DNA from: CALWOS01 sp963595735
GTDB taxonomy: Bacteria > Bacillota > Clostridia > Oscillospirales > Oscillospiraceae
Assembly (NCBI GenBank): GCA_963595735.1
Contig: CAVBJJ010000001.1
Location: forward strand, 1-64,000
Direction of reading: 5' to 3'
Length of the DNA stretch: 64,000 nucleotides
The notes below the pieces were generated by a model. It was not told the origin of the DNA. It worked only from the letters and a program-made list of their open reading frames with translations, and did not search any database. Positions 1 through 10,739 of the stretch are shown here, piece by piece. Made by a program: the position numbers and the translations under genes. Each line of letters begins with the position of its first letter. Within the stretch, counting starts at the first letter, position 1.

Positions 1-1291
1 CCTCACCATAATACAGGTCAAAGCTGCCCTCCTCCAGCGCGGTGCAGTATTCCTCCCAGGAAAGCTCCCGCAGCTCCACAGTAAAGCCCAGGGTTTCCAG
101 ACACTGCCGCACCACGCGGGCGGCGCTGACCTTGGAAGCGGAATCGCTGCACACGACGAAGTCCAGAGACAGCTCCGTTTCCACACCGGTGATCTCCATT
201 TCCAACTGGCCATCCTCGTCAAAGTCCTCGACTCCCGCTTTTTTCAAAGCCTTGCGGGCAGCGGCAATGTCATAGGCATACCGGCTTGCCAGATCGCTGT
301 TATACCAGGCGCAGGCCGGATTGACCGGCAGCGCCGTCGGGCTGGCGTTTCCACCCAGCGCATCCTGCACCACCGCCTCCCGGTCAATGGCATACACCAA
401 AGCCCCTCGGCAGGCCGCAGAATTTCCGAAGGCGTGCAGGGCATTGAAACCCAGATAGTGCATATTGGTGGTATCCACCGCGCGGAACTCGTTGGCACTG
501 CTGTATCCCAGGCCGTCCGTTCCCAGCGGATCGTTGCACACCAGATCCACCAGTCCGTCCTCGTATCCGGAAAGCAGCGCCGCCACGCTGTCATAGCTTT
601 TCAGATAAATCGTGTCCAGCGCCAGCTTGTCGCCGCCGGGATAGCCGGCGTAGACCGTCAGCTTGGGCGTGTCTCCCCAATCCACCTGATACATTCCGCT
701 GCCGATGGGGTTGTCCGCCTCCGTTGTCCCCGCCTCCAGCACCGGGATATTCCCCAGCCGGGTCGGAAACAGATAGTCCGCGCTGTTCAAAACGACCTCC
801 AGCGTGTTTTGCTCCGGGGCGCTCATCTGGGCGATCCCCGTCAGGCGCGCGGCATAGGCTCCGCCTGTCGCCGCCCGCTGCAAAGTCTGCATGGCGTCGT
901 TGGCGGTAATGGCGTTGCCGTCATGGAAGCTGTGCCCCTCCGCCAGATGGAACACCCAGTTGACACCGTCCTCGCTGCTCCAGTCCGTGAACAGACCGGG
1001 CTGGGGCTGGAAGCTCTCGTCCAGCTGGATCATACTGTCGTATACCAGCGGGATCAGCTTGCGGTTTTCCACACTGGTGCTGAGAATGGGGTTCAGACCA
1101 TAGTCCGGATCATAGTTCAGGGAAAACACATCGTCCGCCGTTCCCTGATCCGTGACGCTGTCGTCCTTCTGACTTCCGGCGTTTCCGGAGCCAGCGAAGT
1201 CCAGATCCAGACTGCTGCACCCGCTCAGGAGCAGGCTGATGCTCAAACAGACGGACACCGCAAGCGCCGCCCATCTTTTTTTCTTGTGCAT
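1..1291 (-). CDS. ABC transporter substrate-binding lipoprotein, family 5 (partial)
   Basis: From the ATG at 1291 about 430 codons stay open and run off the left edge, so the C-terminus is missing. The N-terminus is a lipoprotein signal: a KKKRW basic start, a hydrophobic core, and lipobox LLSGC with the lipidated Cys near residue 25. The mature protein starts with an acidic Ser/Gly linker and then reads like SBP_bac_5 proteins, with NYDPDYGLNPIL and GHSFHDGNAITANDA. Family members sit outside the membrane and deliver oligopeptides, dipeptides or nickel chelates to an ABC permease; which ligand applies cannot be read here. Its AAGGAG ribosome site lies inside the last codons of pgeF, 5 bases upstream, so the two are probably co-transcribed. 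Permease genes would be expected beyond the left edge. Confidence 0.88.
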   Translation of the reverse strand, partial: MHKKKRWAALAVSVCLSISLLLSGCSSLDLDFAGSGNAGSQKDDSVTDQGTADDVFSLNYDPDYGLNPILSTSVENRKLIPLVYDSMIQLDESFQPQPGLFTDWSSEDGVNWVFHLAEGHSFHDGNAITANDAMQTLQRAATGGAYAARLTGIAQMSAPEQNTLEVVLNSADYLFPTRLGNIPVLEAGTTEADNPIGSGMYQVDWGDTPKLTVYAGYPGGDKLALDTIYLKSYDSVAALLSGYEDGLVDLVCNDPLGTDGLGYSSANEFRAVDTTNMHYLGFNALHAFGNSAACRGALVYAIDREAVVQDALGGNASPTALPVNPACAWYNSDLASRYAYDIAAARKALKKAGVEDFDEDGQLEMEITGVETELSLDFVVCSDSASKVSAARVVRQCLETLGFTVELRELSWEEYCTALEEGSFDLYYGE

Positions 1292-1296
1292 ATCGC

Positions 1297-2082
1297 TCAC
1301 TCCTTCGTCAGAAAGATCACCGCCGCCTGATTGCCCCGATCGCCCTTTGTCACGCGGTGCGACCAGTATTTTTCCGGTTGACACATGGTGCACTCCGCAG
1401 AAACATCGATCTGTTCCCAGGGCAGGCCAAGCTGCTCCAGCCGCTTGGCGTTCGCGCCCCGCAGATCCACCAGGCGGGCGTGAAAAAATTCTTCTCCCGC
1501 CGCACCAAGCCAACAGCGCACCGCCTCCGGCACCTCCGGCCCGGTTTCAAAGCAGCAGCTTCCGATGGCCGGCCCGATCGCAGCGCGGATCTGCGTCGGC
1601 GCCGCGCCCAGGGCGCACATTTTTTCCACGGCATTTCCCAGAATATCCCCCACACTGCTGCGCCAGCCGCAGTGTACCGCAGCGACCACCCGATGCACCG
1701 GGTCGCACAGCAGCACGGGAACGCAATCCGCCGTAAAGCACAGCACCGGCTGCTCCGGCGCCGCTGTAACAAGGCCGTCCGCCTCGTAGGGCACCGGCGT
1801 AAACAGCCGATGGCGCTTTTCCGCCGTGGCTTCCACCACGGCGGTACCGTGTACCTGCCGGGGGAACACCAGCGTTTCCGGCGCAAAGCCCAGGGCTTCT
1901 CCCAGGCGGCGGTAGTTCTCCCGGAGATTTTCCGGGGCGTCTCCCCGATTTTCTCCCAGATTCAGGCTCCGCAGGCTGCCCCGGCTTACACCGCCCAGAC
2001 GGGTGGTGAAGCCATGGGGCGCCGGCAGCAGCGTGGAGGTCAAATAGACCAGCCCGTTATGCTCATGCTCTACAAAAGCCAT
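1297..2082 (-). CDS. pgeF: PgeF/YlmD laccase-domain protein (purine nucleoside phosphorylase family)
   Basis: A 261-residue protein of the multicopper-oxidase-like PF02578 family (YfiH, YlmD, PgeF). Visible hallmarks are FPRQVHGTAV near residue 80, TADCVPVLLCDP near 120 and AAVHCGWRSS near 140; together these supply the His/Cys/His zinc site of the family. Characterised members cleave purine nucleosides with phosphate or correct mis-incorporated amino acids in peptidoglycan precursors; which role applies here is not visible. Length is normal. It lies 43 bases downstream of secA on the same strand and is followed after 5 bases by the binding-protein gene, which suggests one transcript. The ATG at 2082 has a GGGAG-like ribosome site. 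Confidence 0.9.
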   Translation of the reverse strand: MAFVEHEHNGLVYLTSTLLPAPHGFTTRLGGVSRGSLRSLNLGENRGDAPENLRENYRRLGEALGFAPETLVFPRQVHGTAVVEATAEKRHRLFTPVPYEADGLVTAAPEQPVLCFTADCVPVLLCDPVHRVVAAVHCGWRSSVGDILGNAVEKMCALGAAPTQIRAAIGPAIGSCCFETGPEVPEAVRCWLGAAGEEFFHARLVDLRGANAKRLEQLGLPWEQIDVSAECTMCQPEKYWSHRVTKGDRGNQAAVIFLTKE

Positions 2083-2125
2083 ATGTTCTCCCTCTGCAGC
2101 GCAAAACAGGCCGGTTCTGCACTAC

Positions 2126-4891
<2,766 letters not shown>

Positions 4892-4935
4892 ATGTAAACA
4901 CTGCCTTTCTCAGTTTTGTTATATTCTGACGCGGT

Positions 4936-4964
4936 ATTATATCACATATACATTGAAAAATAAA
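4936..4964 (-). promoter_or_regulatory. Candidate extended -10 promoter for secA
   Basis: On the minus strand a perfect TATAAT (4941-4936) is preceded by TGA, giving an extended -10. A weak TTTATT -35 (4964-4959) lies 17 bases upstream. The start codon of secA is 45 bases downstream of the -10. The rest of the 4892-5043 gap is AT-rich and shows nothing else. Confidence 0.6.
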
Positions 4965-5043
4965 GCAAAATCCCATCTTCCTTGCATAAAGTTTGTAAAT
5001 TTTTTTGACAAAGCCCATTTTTCCCCCTCCTGCGCGGCTTTCA

Positions 5044-5072
5044 TTGACACCCCCGGCCGCTTGCGATATAAT
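5044..5072 (+). promoter_or_regulatory. Consensus sigma-A promoter for the DUF1846 gene
   Basis: TTGACA at 5044-5049 and TATAAT at 5067-5072, spaced by exactly 17 bases, form a perfect consensus promoter. Transcription would start near 5079 and leave a leader of about 130 bases before the gene at 5213. Confidence 0.85.
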
Positions 5073-5158
5073 AAAACATATTTTTTGTCACGCCACCGCG
5101 TTCATAAGATCGCGGCGGCAAACTGCGATATCACAGACCAAAACGGCGGATAAGCAAA

Positions 5159-5183
5159 GTCAAAAAAGCGCCGGACTTTTTTG
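5159..5183 (+). repeat. Short A/T-stem palindrome, copy 1 of a dispersed family
   Basis: CAAAAAAG, a short loop and CTTTTTTG form an 8-base-pair stem in the leader of the DUF1846 gene, 30 bases before its start codon. The same core, roughly GTCAAAAAAGTC-GGACTTTTTTG, recurs at 22795, 39886 and 59896. Whether it attenuates transcription or is only a repeat is unknown. Confidence 0.5.
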
Positions 5184-5212
5184 GCAAGCGGATAACAGAG
5201 GAGAGAATGACC

Positions 5213-6700
5213 ATGACCAAAATCGGCTTTGACAACGACCAATATGTAAGCCTCCAGTCCCAGAACATCCGGGAGCGCATCTCCCGCTTCGGCGGCAAGC
5301 TGTACCTGGAATTCGGCGGCAAGCTCTTTGACGACTACCACGCCTCCCGCGTGCTGCCCGGCTTCCACCCCGACTCCAAGATCCGTATGCTCATGGAGAT
5401 GAAGGACAAGGCCGAGATCGTGGTCGTCATCTCCGCCAACAGCATCGAGGAAAATAAGCGCCGGGGCGACCTGGGCATCACCTACGACGCCGACGCCCTC
5501 CGCCTGATCGACGCTTTCCGGGACTGCGGCCTGTATGTGGGCAGCGTGGTCATCACTCACTTCCAGAACCAGCCCGCCGCCACCCGCTTCAAAAAGCGCT
5601 TGGAGGAGTTGGGTCTGCCGGTTTATTGCCACTATGTCATCCCCAACTACCCCGCCGATCTGGAGCTGGTCGTCTCCGACGAGGGCTACGGAAAAAACGA
5701 CTACATCAAAACCAGCCGCCCGCTGGTGGTCGTCACCGCCCCCGGCCCCGGCAGCGGAAAAATGGCCACCTGCCTGAGCCAGCTGTACCACGAGCACAAG
5801 CGCGGCATCGCCGCCGGCTATGCCAAGTTTGAGACCTTTCCCGTCTGGAACCTGCCCCTGAGCCATGGCGTGAACCTGGCTTATGAGGCCGCCACCGCCG
5901 ATCTGGACGATGTGAACATGATCGACCCCTTCCACCTGGAGGCCTATGGCAAAACCACGGTCAACTACAACCGGGACATCGAAATTTTCCCGGTGCTCAA
6001 CGCCATGCTGGAGCGCATCTGGGGAGACAGCCCCTACAAAAGCCCCACGGACATGGGCGTTAACATGGCCGGCTTCTGCATCACCGATGACGAGGCCTGT
6101 CAGGAGGCCTCCCGCCAGGAGATCATCCGCCGGTACTACACCGCCGCCTGCGAATGGCGCCGGGGTCTCACCGGACGGGAGGTGGTCAACCGTCTGGAGC
6201 TGCTGCTGGGACGCATGGGGCTGGACGCCGCCAAGGATCGCCCCGCCGTGCGCCCCGCGCTGGAAAAAGCGGAGCAGACCGGCGCGCCCGCCGTTGCCAT
6301 GGAACTGCCGGACGGCAGCATTGTCACCGGCAAGACCAGTTCGCTGCTGGGCGCGGCTTCCGCCTGCCTGCTCAATGCGCTCAAGCAGGTCGCCGGCCTG
6401 CCTAAGGATGTGCTTTTGATCTCTCCGGAGATCATCGCCCCCATCCAGCACCTGAAAACCGCCCACATGGGCAGCCGCAACCCCCGCCTGCACACGGACG
6501 AGATCCTTATCGCCCTGTCCATCTCCGCTGTGACCGACCCCAACGCCGCCAAGGCCATGGAGGCACTGGCGCTGCTGCGCAACAGCCAGGTACACGCCTC
6601 CGTCATCCTCTCCCCTGTGGATATGCGCCAGTTCAGCAAGTTGGGCTGCCAGGTGACCTGTGAGCCGAAATACCAGGCGCCGAAGCTCTATCACCAGTGA
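5213..6700 (+). CDS. DUF1846 domain-containing protein
   Basis: A 495-residue cytoplasmic protein that matches DUF1846 end to end: it opens TKIGFDNDQYVSLQSQNI, has FGGKLFDDYHASRVLPGF in the first 70 residues, and carries the glycine-rich TAPGPGSGKMATCLSQLYHE near residue 175. Structures of the family show a phosphate-loop-like N-terminal region but no established reaction, so the function is unknown. The ATG at 5213 is preferred over the one at 5207 because GGAG ends 9 bases before it, against 3 for the other, and because homologues begin M-K/T-KIGFD. It has its own consensus promoter, and its stop codon overlaps the start of the Smr gene. Confidence 0.92.
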   Translation: MTKIGFDNDQYVSLQSQNIRERISRFGGKLYLEFGGKLFDDYHASRVLPGFHPDSKIRMLMEMKDKAEIVVVISANSIEENKRRGDLGITYDADALRLIDAFRDCGLYVGSVVITHFQNQPAATRFKKRLEELGLPVYCHYVIPNYPADLELVVSDEGYGKNDYIKTSRPLVVVTAPGPGSGKMATCLSQLYHEHKRGIAAGYAKFETFPVWNLPLSHGVNLAYEAATADLDDVNMIDPFHLEAYGKTTVNYNRDIEIFPVLNAMLERIWGDSPYKSPTDMGVNMAGFCITDDEACQEASRQEIIRRYYTAACEWRRGLTGREVVNRLELLLGRMGLDAAKDRPAVRPALEKAEQTGAPAVAMELPDGSIVTGKTSSLLGAASACLLNALKQVAGLPKDVLLISPEIIAPIQHLKTAHMGSRNPRLHTDEILIALSISAVTDPNAAKAMEALALLRNSQVHASVILSPVDMRQFSKLGCQVTCEPKYQAPKLYHQ

Positions 6701-7038
6701 GTCTCCGGGAGCTGAATATCAAAGCGGATATGCCCACCGCCAAGGAGGCGATCCGGCGGCTGACTGCGGAACTGCGCACCAGCCGCCAGATGGGCTGTAC
6801 TGCGGTAAAGATCATCCACGGCTACGGCTCCACCGGAAAGGGAGGCGTGATTCGGCTGGAGACCCGCCGGCATCTGGAGGGAATGCTTCGAAAGCGCCAG
6901 ATCCGCGCCTGGATCCCCGGTGAAGACCTCAGCATTTTCAGCAGCGCCACGCGGGAGGCCTTTTCCGTCTGCGACGCCCTGCGCCGGGACCCCGATCTGG
7001 AGCGGCACAATAACGGCATCACGGTCGTGGTTTTGTAA
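6697..7038 (+). CDS. Smr (MutS2 C-terminal-like) domain protein
   Basis: A 113-residue single-domain protein. The segment KIIHGYGSTGKGGVIR at about residues 38-53 is the Smr signature (family core HGxG), known from the C-terminal nicking domain of MutS2 and from stand-alone Smr proteins that nick branched or plain DNA or cleave ribosome-associated RNA. The GTG start at 6697 overlaps the DUF1846 stop as GTGA, with no good ribosome site, so translation is probably coupled. It ends 20 bases before the tRNA promoter. Which nucleic acid it acts on cannot be told from the sequence. Confidence 0.8.
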   Translation: MSLRELNIKADMPTAKEAIRRLTAELRTSRQMGCTAVKIIHGYGSTGKGGVIRLETRRHLEGMLRKRQIRAWIPGEDLSIFSSATREAFSVCDALRRDPDLERHNNGITVVVL

Positions 7039-7057
7039 CAGCGGCAAAAAATAGATG

Positions 7058-7086
7058 TTGACAAGTTCTGTTTTTCATGCTATGAT
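7058..7086 (+). promoter_or_regulatory. Promoter of the tRNA operon
   Basis: TTGACA at 7058-7063 and TATGAT at 7081-7086 with a 17-base spacer. The first tRNA begins 30 bases after the -10, as expected for a strong stable-RNA promoter. Confidence 0.85.
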
Positions 7087-7115
7087 GTCTAAGCTGAACT
7101 GGGAAGTTGATCTCT

Positions 7116-7189
7116 GCGGGTGTAGTTCAATGGTAGAACACCAGCCTTCCAAGCTGGATACGTGGGTTCGATTCCCATCACCCGCTCCA
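7116..7189 (+). tRNA. tRNA-Gly (TCC)
   Basis: The acceptor stem GCGGGTG (7116-7122) pairs with CACCCGC (7179-7185). The anticodon stem CCAGC/GCTGG encloses loop CTTCCAA with anticodon TCC at 7148-7150. The T-arm GTGGGTTCGATTCCCAT is normal and CCA is encoded at 7187-7189. Confidence 0.97.
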
Positions 7190-7216
7190 ACAAGCGGGGC
7201 GAGACTTCATGTATGT

Positions 7217-7293
7217 GCGCCAGTAGCTCAGCTGGATAGAGCAACTGCCTTCTAAGCAGTAGGCCAGGGGTTCGAGTCCCTTCTGGCGTACCA
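7217..7293 (+). tRNA. tRNA-Arg (TCT)
   Basis: The acceptor stem GCGCCAG (7217-7223) pairs with CTGGCGT (7283-7289, one G-T pair). Anticodon loop CTTCTAA gives anticodon TCT. The T-arm is normal and CCA is encoded at 7291-7293. Confidence 0.97.
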
Positions 7294-7325
7294 AAAAGCC
7301 TTTTACAAGGCTGTCATATCGTTGT

Positions 7326-7403
7326 GGTGGGTATAGCTCAGTTGGTTAGAGCACCGGATTGTGGTTCCGGGTGTCGTGGGTTCGAGTCCCATTACCCACC
7401 CCA
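7326..7403 (+). tRNA. tRNA-His (GTG)
   Basis: The acceptor stem GTGGGTA pairs with TACCCAC. The extra G at position -1 (7326) faces C73 (7400), the identity mark of histidine tRNA. Anticodon loop TTGTGGT gives GTG, and CCA is encoded at 7401-7403. Confidence 0.97.
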
Positions 7404-7446
7404 TTTTTGTTTTTTCCGTTTCCCGGGTCTTGCCCGTGCACCCCGA

Positions 7447-7520
7447 TGGGATGTAGTGTAACGGTAACACCTCAGACTTTGACTCTGATATTGTAGGTTC
7501 GAGCCCTGCCATCCCAGCCA
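7447..7520 (+). tRNA. tRNA-Gln (TTG)
   Basis: The acceptor stem TGGGATG (7447-7453) pairs with CATCCCA (7510-7516). Anticodon stem TCAGA/TCTGA with loop CTTTGAC gives TTG. CCA is encoded at 7518-7520. Confidence 0.97.
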
Positions 7521-7529
7521 ATTTCATAT

Positions 7530-7605
7530 GACCCAGTAGCTCAGTCGGCAGAGCACCTGCCTTTTAAGCAGGGTGTCCGGGGTTCGAATCCCCGCTGGGT
7601 CACCA
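7530..7605 (+). tRNA. tRNA-Lys (TTT)
   Basis: The acceptor stem GACCCAG pairs with CTGGGTC. Anticodon loop CTTTTAA gives TTT, and CCA ends at 7605. It is the last tRNA of the operon, and the terminator stem begins within its CCA. Confidence 0.97.
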
Positions 7606-7650
7606 GAAGAAAAGTCGAGAATCCAAACGGATTCTCGACTTTTCTTCTGT
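7605..7650 (+). terminator. Terminator of the tRNA operon
   Basis: Perfect 20-base-pair inverted repeat, arms 7605-7624 and 7629-7648 with loop AAAC. The 3' arm is itself T-rich (TTTTCTTCT). The last A of the encoded CCA of tRNA-Lys is the first stem base, so folding and 3' processing compete for it. Confidence 0.85.
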
Positions 7651-7799
7651 AATACCAATACTTTGCGGTCTTGCAAATATCGAATCAGCCTTACAGGTGC
7701 AGAGACGAAAATATTATTCCCACACTCCACTTTGCACACGAATTGCACACGGCAAGCGCTCCCGTTCCGACTTTTTTTGCAAAAAAGCGGCAACAGGTG

Positions 7800-7827
7800 T
7801 TGACAAATCTGCAAAGACCACTATAAT
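7800..7827 (+). promoter_or_regulatory. Promoter of the lysine-regulated ABC importer
   Basis: TTGACA at 7800-7805 and TATAAT at 7822-7827 with a 16-base spacer. Transcription would start near 7834, just before the riboswitch. The stretch 7651-7799 shows nothing else recognisable. Confidence 0.85.
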
Positions 7828-7857
7828 CTAATATTATGTAGTTTCAGAATCGTATAT

Positions 7858-8021
7858 GGATAGAGGTTGCGGCAATCATCAGTATGTCTTACACACCGGG
7901 CGGTTCACCGGAAGACAGAAAGGGAGCGCCGCCGAGGGAGATCATCGGCTGCCGCGCCGGGGTCTGCCCGGGCCACAGGAGAACATCCTGTGGACTGTCA
8001 CAGTTTCGTGGAGAGCTATCG
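7858..8021 (+). promoter_or_regulatory. Lysine riboswitch (L box)
   Basis: The leader carries the L-box layout known from lysC leaders: GATAGAGG with an AGTA turn after P1, P2 closed by TGTCTT/AAGACA, the highly conserved GAAAGGGAGCGCCGCCGA block, GGCTGCCG, a CACAGGA/TCCTGTG hairpin, GGACTGTCA, and the closing GAGAGCTATC. P1 is GATAG (7859-7863) with CTATC (8016-8020). Free lysine should stabilise P1 and allow the terminator just downstream to form, shutting off the importer when lysine is plentiful. The gene context, an amino-acid ABC importer, fits. Confidence 0.9.
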
Positions 8022-8032
8022 CTGTTTTGCTT

Positions 8033-8076
8033 CCGTTTCGGAAAGACCTCTCCAGGTGTTTCTGAAGCGGTTTTTT
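8033..8076 (+). terminator. Riboswitch-controlled intrinsic terminator
   Basis: Arms 8033-8049 and 8054-8070 pair at 16 of 17 positions (G-T pairs included), with loop CTCC and then six T at 8071-8076. It lies between the lysine aptamer and the start codon, so it is an attenuator, not an end-of-operon terminator. Confidence 0.85.
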
Positions 8077-8143
8077 GATATTCCCGCCTGCACCGGGCGA
8101 TGAATATATACTTTTACTTTTTTAGAAAGAAGGATGAAACAAA

Positions 8144-9058
8144 ATGAAGAAGATCCTTGCACTGGCGCTGGCGCTGTGCATGGTGCTGAGCCTGGCCGCC
8201 TGCAGCGGCAAGACCACCGGCACCCAGACCGCCAACCCCGCCCCTGCGAATCCCGACGCCTCCACCACCGCGGAGCCTGCCGCAACGACCACCGGTTCCG
8301 GTGTGGAGGACGGCGTGCTGACCGTTGCCATGGAGTGCGCCTACGCCCCCTACAACTGGAGTCAGCCCGATGATTCCAACGGCGCTGTTCCCATCAAGGA
8401 CTCCACCCAGTATGCCAACGGCTACGATGTCATGATGGCCAAGAAGCTCTGCGAGGCCAACAACTGGGAGCTGGAGATTGTGCAGCTGGATTGGGATTCC
8501 CTGATTCCCGCCGTGCAGGCCGGCACCGTTGATGCCGTCATCGCCGGTCAGTCCATGACCGCCGAGCGCATGGAGTCCGTGGACTTTGCCGGTCCCTACC
8601 TGTACGCCTCCATCGTCTGCCTGGCGCTGAAGGACAGCGACTATGCTTCCGCCACCAGCATTGATGATCTGGCCGGCGGTACCTGCACCAGCCAGTCCGG
8701 CACCATCTGGTACACCACCTGCCTGCCCCAGATCAAGGACGCCAACATTCTGGCTCCCGCCGAGTCCGCTCCCGCCATGCTGATGGCGCTGGAGACCGGC
8801 ACTGTGGACTTTGTCTGCACCGATATGCCCACCGCCCAGGGCGCCCTGATCGCCTATCCCGACATGGTGCTGCTGGACTTCTCCAACAGCGACAAGAACT
8901 TCACCGTCTCTGACGAGGATGTGAACATCGGTATCTCCGTCCGCAAGGGCAATACCGAGCTGAAGGATGCACTGGACAGTGTGCTGTCCACCATGACCGC
9001 CGATGACTTCAACGCCATCATGAAGGAAGCCATCGCCGTGCAGCCCCTGAGCGAGTAA
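8144..9058 (+). CDS. Amino-acid (probably lysine) ABC transporter substrate-binding lipoprotein
   Basis: A 304-residue family 3 extracellular binding protein. Lipoprotein signal MKKILALALALCMVLSLAAC gives the acylated Cys at residue 20, followed by a Thr/Pro/Ala linker. The mature domain begins GVLTVAMECAYAPYNW and has NGYDVMMAKKLCE and the DAVIAGQSMTAER segment typical of polar amino-acid receptors. It captures the amino acid outside the cell for the permease and ATPase encoded next. The lysine riboswitch upstream is the best evidence for lysine, or a relative such as ornithine or arginine, as ligand; the protein itself does not settle it. AGAAGGA lies upstream of the ATG. Confidence 0.93.
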   Translation: MKKILALALALCMVLSLAACSGKTTGTQTANPAPANPDASTTAEPAATTTGSGVEDGVLTVAMECAYAPYNWSQPDDSNGAVPIKDSTQYANGYDVMMAKKLCEANNWELEIVQLDWDSLIPAVQAGTVDAVIAGQSMTAERMESVDFAGPYLYASIVCLALKDSDYASATSIDDLAGGTCTSQSGTIWYTTCLPQIKDANILAPAESAPAMLMALETGTVDFVCTDMPTAQGALIAYPDMVLLDFSNSDKNFTVSDEDVNIGISVRKGNTELKDALDSVLSTMTADDFNAIMKEAIAVQPLSE

Positions 9059-9228
9059 GACTTTTTTCGCGTCATTTCCGCGCCAGGCCGCCCGCAGATC
9101 CTGTGGGCGGCGTTGGCGCGTCCCGGTTCGGATAAACGCCGAGGAATGCGGCAGATCCTGCGGGTATTTGCCGTCTTCCTCATCGCTTATCTATTTTTAT
9201 TTTACAAGAGCAGAAAGGAGCATTTCCT

Positions 9229-9990
9229 GTGTTTTTTGAGCGGTTTTCCCTTTTGGGTGCCGATATGGCTTCGCTGTGGAGCAAATATGCCCTGGTATAT
9301 CTGGGCGGTATCCGGAACACCCTTGTGCTGGCTGTGATCGCCACCGCCATCGGCTGCGTCATCGGCTTTGCCTGCGGTGTACTGCAAACGATCCCCCACA
9401 GCAAAAACGACCCTCTGGTCAAGCGATTTTTCCTGGCGCTGATCCGTGTGATCCTCCGCATTTATGTGGAGGTGTTCCGCGGCACGCCCATGATCCTGCA
9501 GGCCGTTTTCGTGTTCTATGGCCTGCCCTATTTCACCGGAAACCAAATGCGCTTTGACAACATCTGGACGGTGGCCATTCTGGTGGTCTCCATCAACACC
9601 GGCGCGTACATGGCGGAGTCTGTCCGCGGCGGCATTCTGTCCGTAGACCCCGGCCAGACCGAGGGCGCAAAGGCCATCGGCATGACCCATGTGCAGACCA
9701 TGCTCCATGTGATCATCCCTCAGGCGCTGCGGAACATCATGCCCCAGATCGGCAACAACTTCATCATCAATGTCAAGGATACCTCCGTTATGTTCATCAT
9801 CGGATTTTCCGAGTTCTTTGCCGTACACAAGGCCGTTTCCGGCGCGATCTTCAAATACTTCCCCTCTGCCACCATCGAAATGATCGGCTATCTGTGCATG
9901 ACGCTGGCCGCCTCGTTCCTGCTGCGCAAGCTGGAAAAACGCATGGACGGCAAGGACAACTACGAGCTCGTCGCAAAGGAGGCAAAGTAA
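9229..9990 (+). CDS. Amino-acid ABC transporter permease (HisM family)
   Basis: A 253-residue membrane protein with about five hydrophobic segments and the EAA-loop that docks the ATPase: TEGAKAIGMTHVQTMLHVII at about residues 144-163, followed by PQALRNIMPQIGNN. This is the permease of the polar amino-acid uptake family, working as a dimer in the membrane. The GTG at 9229 is chosen because AAAGGAG ends 8 bases before it. The 170 bases between the receptor gene and this gene hold a GC-rich inverted repeat (around GCCGCCCGCAGATCC / CTGTGGGCGGC near 9085-9115), possibly protecting the receptor end of the mRNA. The ATPase gene starts 1 base after its stop. Confidence 0.95.
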   Translation: MFFERFSLLGADMASLWSKYALVYLGGIRNTLVLAVIATAIGCVIGFACGVLQTIPHSKNDPLVKRFFLALIRVILRIYVEVFRGTPMILQAVFVFYGLPYFTGNQMRFDNIWTVAILVVSINTGAYMAESVRGGILSVDPGQTEGAKAIGMTHVQTMLHVIIPQALRNIMPQIGNNFIINVKDTSVMFIIGFSEFFAVHKAVSGAIFKYFPSATIEMIGYLCMTLAASFLLRKLEKRMDGKDNYELVAKEAK

Positions 9991-9991
9991 G

Positions 9992-10732
9992 ATGGCAGAA
10001 CCCATTCTGCAGGTACGCCACCTGTCCAAATCCTTCGGCGCCCACGAGGTGCTGCGGGACATTGACTTTACCATTTTCCCCGGCGATGTGACCAGCATCA
10101 TCGGCGCCTCCGGCTCAGGCAAGTCTACCCTGCTGCGCTGCATCAACCTGCTGGAGACCCCCACCGCCGGCGAGATCTGGTTCCACAACAGCAATGTGGC
10201 GCAAAAGGTCACAAAAGCGCCCCAGTACCGCGTTAAGGTGGGCATGGTGTTCCAGAACTTCAACCTGTTCAACAACATGACTGTTCTGGACAACTGCCTT
10301 GTCGGCCAGACAAAGGTGCTGCACAAGTCTCCGGCGGAGGCAAAAAAATCCGCCATGCATTACCTGACTAAGGTGGGCATGGACCCCTATATCAACGCCA
10401 AGCCGCGGCAACTCTCCGGCGGCCAGAAACAGCGCGTTGCCATTGCCCGCGCCCTGGCCATGGACCCGGAGGTGCTCCTGTTTGACGAGCCTACCTCCGC
10501 CCTGGATCCGGAAATGGTGGGCGAGGTGCTCTCCGTTATGAAAGACCTGGCCGCAGACGGCATGACCATGCTGGTGGTCACCCACGAAATGGCCTTTGCC
10601 CGGGATGTTTCCAACCAGGTGGTCTTTATGAAGGACGGCGTGATCTGGGAACAGGGCAGTCCCGACCAACTGTTTGTCTCCCCCCAACGCAGCGAAACCC
10701 GGGATTTCCTCTCCCGCTTTATCAGCAAATAA
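9992..10732 (+). CDS. Amino-acid ABC transporter ATP-binding protein (GlnQ/HisP family)
   Basis: A 246-residue ATPase. Walker A is GASGSGKST near residues 37-45, the Q-loop lies in MVFQNFNLFNNM, the signature is LSGGQKQRVAIARALAMDPE, Walker B is VLLFDEPTSALDPE, and the switch His is in VVTHEMAFA. It powers import by the receptor and permease encoded just upstream. The start lies one base after the permease stop, with GGAGG inside the permease end. The terminator at 10741 closes the operon. Confidence 0.96.
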   Translation: MAEPILQVRHLSKSFGAHEVLRDIDFTIFPGDVTSIIGASGSGKSTLLRCINLLETPTAGEIWFHNSNVAQKVTKAPQYRVKVGMVFQNFNLFNNMTVLDNCLVGQTKVLHKSPAEAKKSAMHYLTKVGMDPYINAKPRQLSGGQKQRVAIARALAMDPEVLLFDEPTSALDPEMVGEVLSVMKDLAADGMTMLVVTHEMAFARDVSNQVVFMKDGVIWEQGSPDQLFVSPQRSETRDFLSRFISK

Positions 10733-10739
10733 TATGTTC

